This document shows positions 5,971 to 7,839 of a stretch of DNA of 7,839 nucleotides, piece after piece (the first letter of the stretch is position 1; each line of letters begins with the position of its first letter). The notes under the pieces were generated by a model, which did not search any database, had not been told where the DNA came from, and was given only the letters and a program-made list of their open reading frames with translations. The translations under genes and the position numbers were made by a program. This DNA is from JALZHR01 sp036389695. GTDB lineage: Bacteria > Acidobacteriota > Blastocatellia > Pyrinomonadales > Pyrinomonadaceae. The stretch is from the NCBI GenBank assembly GCA_036389695.1, contig DASVWG010000132.1:1-7839 (forward strand), in the 5' to 3' direction.

Positions 5971-5999
5971 AACCGCCCGCTACCGCAGACGGTTCTGAC
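5971..5999 (-). repeat. Right outer arm of palindrome B
   Basis: Perfect inverted copy of 5844-5872, followed by six A residues (6000-6005) and then the 71-bp leader of the transferase gene. Confidence 0.9.
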
Positions 6000-6076
6000 A
6001 AAAAATTCTGAAATCCGCGCCGTGTTTCGTCTTTATAACTCGAAAGACTTTAAAACGATTTCGGGGGAATTTTCGT
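6000..6076 (+). promoter_or_regulatory. Leader of the sugar transferase gene with ribosome binding site
   Basis: GGGGGA at 6063-6068 is a strong Shine-Dalgarno-like site 8 bases before the ATG at 6077. A TATAAC at 6034-6039 could be a -10 box, but no good -35 precedes it. A small hairpin GTCTTT/AAAGAC (6029-6034 with 6043-6048, 8-base loop) overlaps it. Only the ribosome binding site is well supported; an internal promoter is speculative. Confidence 0.45.
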
Positions 6077-7483
6077 ATGAAAGAGCGAATCAGAGCCTCT
6101 CTGATATTTGTCTATAAACTGCTCGATTTGGCGTCGCTGGCGATTGCTCTCTGGCTGGCTTTTTATCGCGGCGGACCGGAAGGCGTCGATTATATTCTGC
6201 AAGCCGTCGCGAATCCGACGCCGGACAGCGCGGTTTTCTTTCTCGGCGTTTTCGGCAGCTGGGCGGTGGTTTTGTCTTCGTTCTGGCTGTATCGCTCGAA
6301 GCGTCTGGCAAGCTGGGAAGACGAATTTATCGACGTTCTGCGCGCGGTCGCTTTCTGCACGCTGATTGTCGCGACGCTTATCTTGCTGGCGGAATGGCAG
6401 ATTTTTCCGAAAAGATTTTTGCTGATTTTCTCCGCCACGGCTTTCGCGCTGCTGTTTTTCCTGCGTCTTTTAAAACGCAGTCTTTTGAAACAGTTTCGCC
6501 TGCACGGTCGAAATTTGCGCCGCGTCGTCGTTATCGGCGCGGGCAAGCGCGGGCAGCAAATCGTCAAATTAATCAGGGAAAATCCGGAAATCGGCTATCA
6601 CTTCGCCGGATTTGTCGATGACATCGACGCTCCGGAAGTCGTCGGAAACCTGGACGAAATCTCGAAAGTTTTAGCCGAAAACGTCATCGACGAAGTGATA
6701 ATCTGCCTGCCGATTAAAACTTTCTACGACCGGATGGAGACGGTCGCGATGGCGGCGGAAGAACAGGGAATCACGGTTCGCATTTATTCGGATTTGTTTA
6801 ATCTGCGGCTGGCGAAAGCGGTCGCGGGCGAGATTGGCGACGCGCCGATTCTGTCGCTTTACACGTCCCGGCAGACCGATTTGCAGATGCTGATTAAAAA
6901 CGTCATCGATTTTATCGGCGCGCTTGTTTTGCTCATTTTTTTCTCGCCGCTGCTCGTAATTATCGCCGTTCTCATCAAGCTGACCTCAAAGGGACCGGTG
7001 TTTTTTATACAGGAACGCGTCGGCTACAACAAGCGCCTGTTTAAAATGTTCAAGTTTCGCACGATGGTCGTCGATGCCGATTTGCGGCAGAAAGAACTGG
7101 AAGCCATGAACGAAGCCGACGGTCCGGTTTTCAAAATCAAAAACGACCCGCGCGTGACTTCCATCGGAAAATGGCTGCGCCGCACGAGCCTCGACGAATT
7201 GCCGCAATTGATAAACGTTCTGCTCGGCGATTTGTCGCTGGTCGGACCGCGCCCGCTGCCCGAGCGCGATTTTCAAAAATTCAACCAGCTCTGGTTTAAC
7301 CGCCGTTTCAGCGTCAAACCCGGCATTACGTGCGTCTGGCAGATTTCCGGCAGAAGCGAGACGAGCTTTGACAAATGGATTCTGCAAGACCTCGAATACA
7401 TCGACAAATGGTCGCTTCTGCTCGATTTTAAAATTTTATTTAAAACCATTCCGGCAGTTATGCGCGGTACGGGCGCGATGTGA
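6077..7483 (+). CDS. Polyprenyl glycosylphosphotransferase (initiating sugar-1-phosphate transferase, WcaJ/WbaP type)
   Basis: 468 residues, the usual length for the large form of this family. Four N-terminal membrane helices lie at about 7-29, 52-72, 88-107 and 113-132. A Rossmann-like domain (about 147-240) starts with VVVIGAGKRGQQIV. A further membrane or re-entrant helix (about 273-301) leads into the catalytic Bac_transf domain: GPVFFIQERVGYNKRLFKMF, KFRTMVVDA (326-334), FKIKNDPRVTSIGKWLRRTS, LDELPQLINVLLGD (372-385) with the Asp-Glu pair typical of the active site, SLVGPRPLPER (387-397) and KPGITCVWQISGRS (414-427). It should transfer a sugar 1-phosphate from a nucleotide sugar to undecaprenyl phosphate at the cytoplasmic face, starting repeat-unit assembly. 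Which sugar (glucose, galactose or another) cannot be read from the sequence. It lies between the chain-length gene and the ligase-like gene, consistent with one biosynthetic operon. Confidence 0.95.
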   Translation: MKERIRASLIFVYKLLDLASLAIALWLAFYRGGPEGVDYILQAVANPTPDSAVFFLGVFGSWAVVLSSFWLYRSKRLASWEDEFIDVLRAVAFCTLIVATLILLAEWQIFPKRFLLIFSATAFALLFFLRLLKRSLLKQFRLHGRNLRRVVVIGAGKRGQQIVKLIRENPEIGYHFAGFVDDIDAPEVVGNLDEISKVLAENVIDEVIICLPIKTFYDRMETVAMAAEEQGITVRIYSDLFNLRLAKAVAGEIGDAPILSLYTSRQTDLQMLIKNVIDFIGALVLLIFFSPLLVIIAVLIKLTSKGPVFFIQERVGYNKRLFKMFKFRTMVVDADLRQKELEAMNEADGPVFKIKNDPRVTSIGKWLRRTSLDELPQLINVLLGDLSLVGPRPLPERDFQKFNQLWFNRRFSVKPGITCVWQISGRSETSFDKWILQDLEYIDKWSLLLDFKILFKTIPAVMRGTGAM

Positions 7484-7839
7484 AAAATCGGATGCGCGCA
7501 TTTAGAGAAAACACAGCTTTTGCCGCGGCGATATTGCCCGCCGCCGTCGTCGGCTTGATGCTCGTTGCCGCCTGTCTGCTCGGCGCGGCGGTCGTCGGCG
7601 TCAGCGGCGGCTCGTCTGCGCAAACTCTCGCCGCCGGCGCGCTCGCTTTTGTCGCCATCGGCGTCGTCGTCTGTCTCGCGCTGGAATTGCCTCTGATAAC
7701 GCTCGTTCGCTTCGCTTTTATCGCCTCGTTTTTTTTCAAAGCCGATTTGAATTTTTACAAGCTTGACGAAATCGAAGACCCATCGGGCTTCAATCTGTCG
7801 CTGACGCTCGTCACCGCCTTGGTTTTACTGATTTACGAC
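7480..7839 (+). CDS. Multi-pass membrane protein, probably O-antigen ligase/polymerase-like, 3' end outside window
   Basis: An open frame of 120 codons runs without stop to the right edge. A GTG at 7480 overlaps the transferase stop (GTGA, four bases shared), a common arrangement for translational coupling; an ATG at 7492, four codons later, is an alternative. Neither has a clear Shine-Dalgarno site. The translation is strongly hydrophobic, with likely membrane helices at about 13-41, 47-68, 70-86 and 105-119, separated by the short polar stretch KADLNFYKLDEIEDPSGFN (87-105). Position next to an initiating transferase and topology fit an O-antigen ligase or Wzy-type polymerase, which would join or transfer repeat units on the periplasmic side. 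The diagnostic periplasmic loop is outside the window, so the family is inferred mainly from context; that it is a real gene is well supported. Confidence 0.65.
   Translation, partial: MKNRMRAFRENTAFAAAILPAAVVGLMLVAACLLGAAVVGVSGGSSAQTLAAGALAFVAIGVVVCLALELPLITLVRFAFIASFFFKADLNFYKLDEIEDPSGFNLSLTLVTALVLLIYD

Larger units (their letters stand above)
5844..5999. repeat. Composite palindrome B (REP/BIME-like), overlaps the end of the GNVR gene
   Basis: Perfect 29-bp inverted arms (5844-5872 and 5971-5999) surround an inner palindrome (5889-5961). The layout is the same as in element A but the sequence is different. The left arm covers the last codons and stop of the chain-length gene. There is no coding capacity, no transposase and no clear target duplication. 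An A run, not a T run, follows the right arm on the + strand, so it is not a standard terminator; inside an operon it could change stability or relative expression of the downstream transferase gene. Confidence 0.85.

Noticed and set aside
5844..5999. Palindrome B as an insertion sequence or its remnant
   Set aside because: Only 156 bp, no transposase fragment in any frame and no clear target duplication; a REP/BIME-like unit fits better.

Overview
The window looks like a chromosomal stretch of a free-living Gram-negative-type bacterium. It has signal peptides, a Wza-like outer-membrane export protein and inner-membrane polysaccharide machinery. Base composition is near balanced in GC, genes are densely packed and all on the + strand. 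The mix of FGE-fold proteins, TPR/PEGA-like proteins and elaborate palindromic intergenic repeats reminds me of Acidobacteriota (Blastocatellia/Pyrinomonadales-like). That placement is inference from style, not from a marker gene.

Layout. (1) 2-964: 3' part of a membrane-anchored protein with an extracytoplasmic FGE-sulfatase (SUMF1-like) domain; its N-terminus lies outside the window. (2) 965-1057: AT-rich spacer with a possible promoter and a good ribosome binding site. (3) 1058-2395 and 2424-3275: a close gene pair, a secreted PEGA-like/TPR protein and a disordered protein ending in a FliK-like domain. (4) 3276-3561: a 187-bp nested palindrome (element A) and a short leader. (5) 3562-4221, 4235-5863, 6077-7483 and 7480-7839 (cut by the window end): the start of an exopolysaccharide/capsule operon, with a Wza-like export protein, a Wzz/GNVR chain-length protein without kinase, a polyprenyl-phosphate sugar-1-phosphate transferase, and a probable O-antigen ligase/polymerase-like membrane protein. 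The last gene is open to the window edge and starts at or near the preceding stop codon. (6) 5844-5999: a second nested palindrome (element B), lying between the chain-length gene and the transferase gene.

How the genes work together: the transferase puts the first sugar phosphate on the lipid carrier, the ligase/polymerase-like protein would polymerise or transfer repeat units, the GNVR protein sets chain length and spans the periplasm, and the Wza-like protein forms the export conduit.

The most unusual content is the pair of composite palindromes. They have unrelated sequences but one shared architecture: long perfect inverted arms, each able to fold on its own like a REP unit, around an inner palindrome built from short, regularly spaced repeats. 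The left arm of element B runs into the chain-length gene and supplies its last six codons and stop codon. No complete new defence or mobile system is visible: there is no transposase, CRISPR array, tRNA or rRNA.
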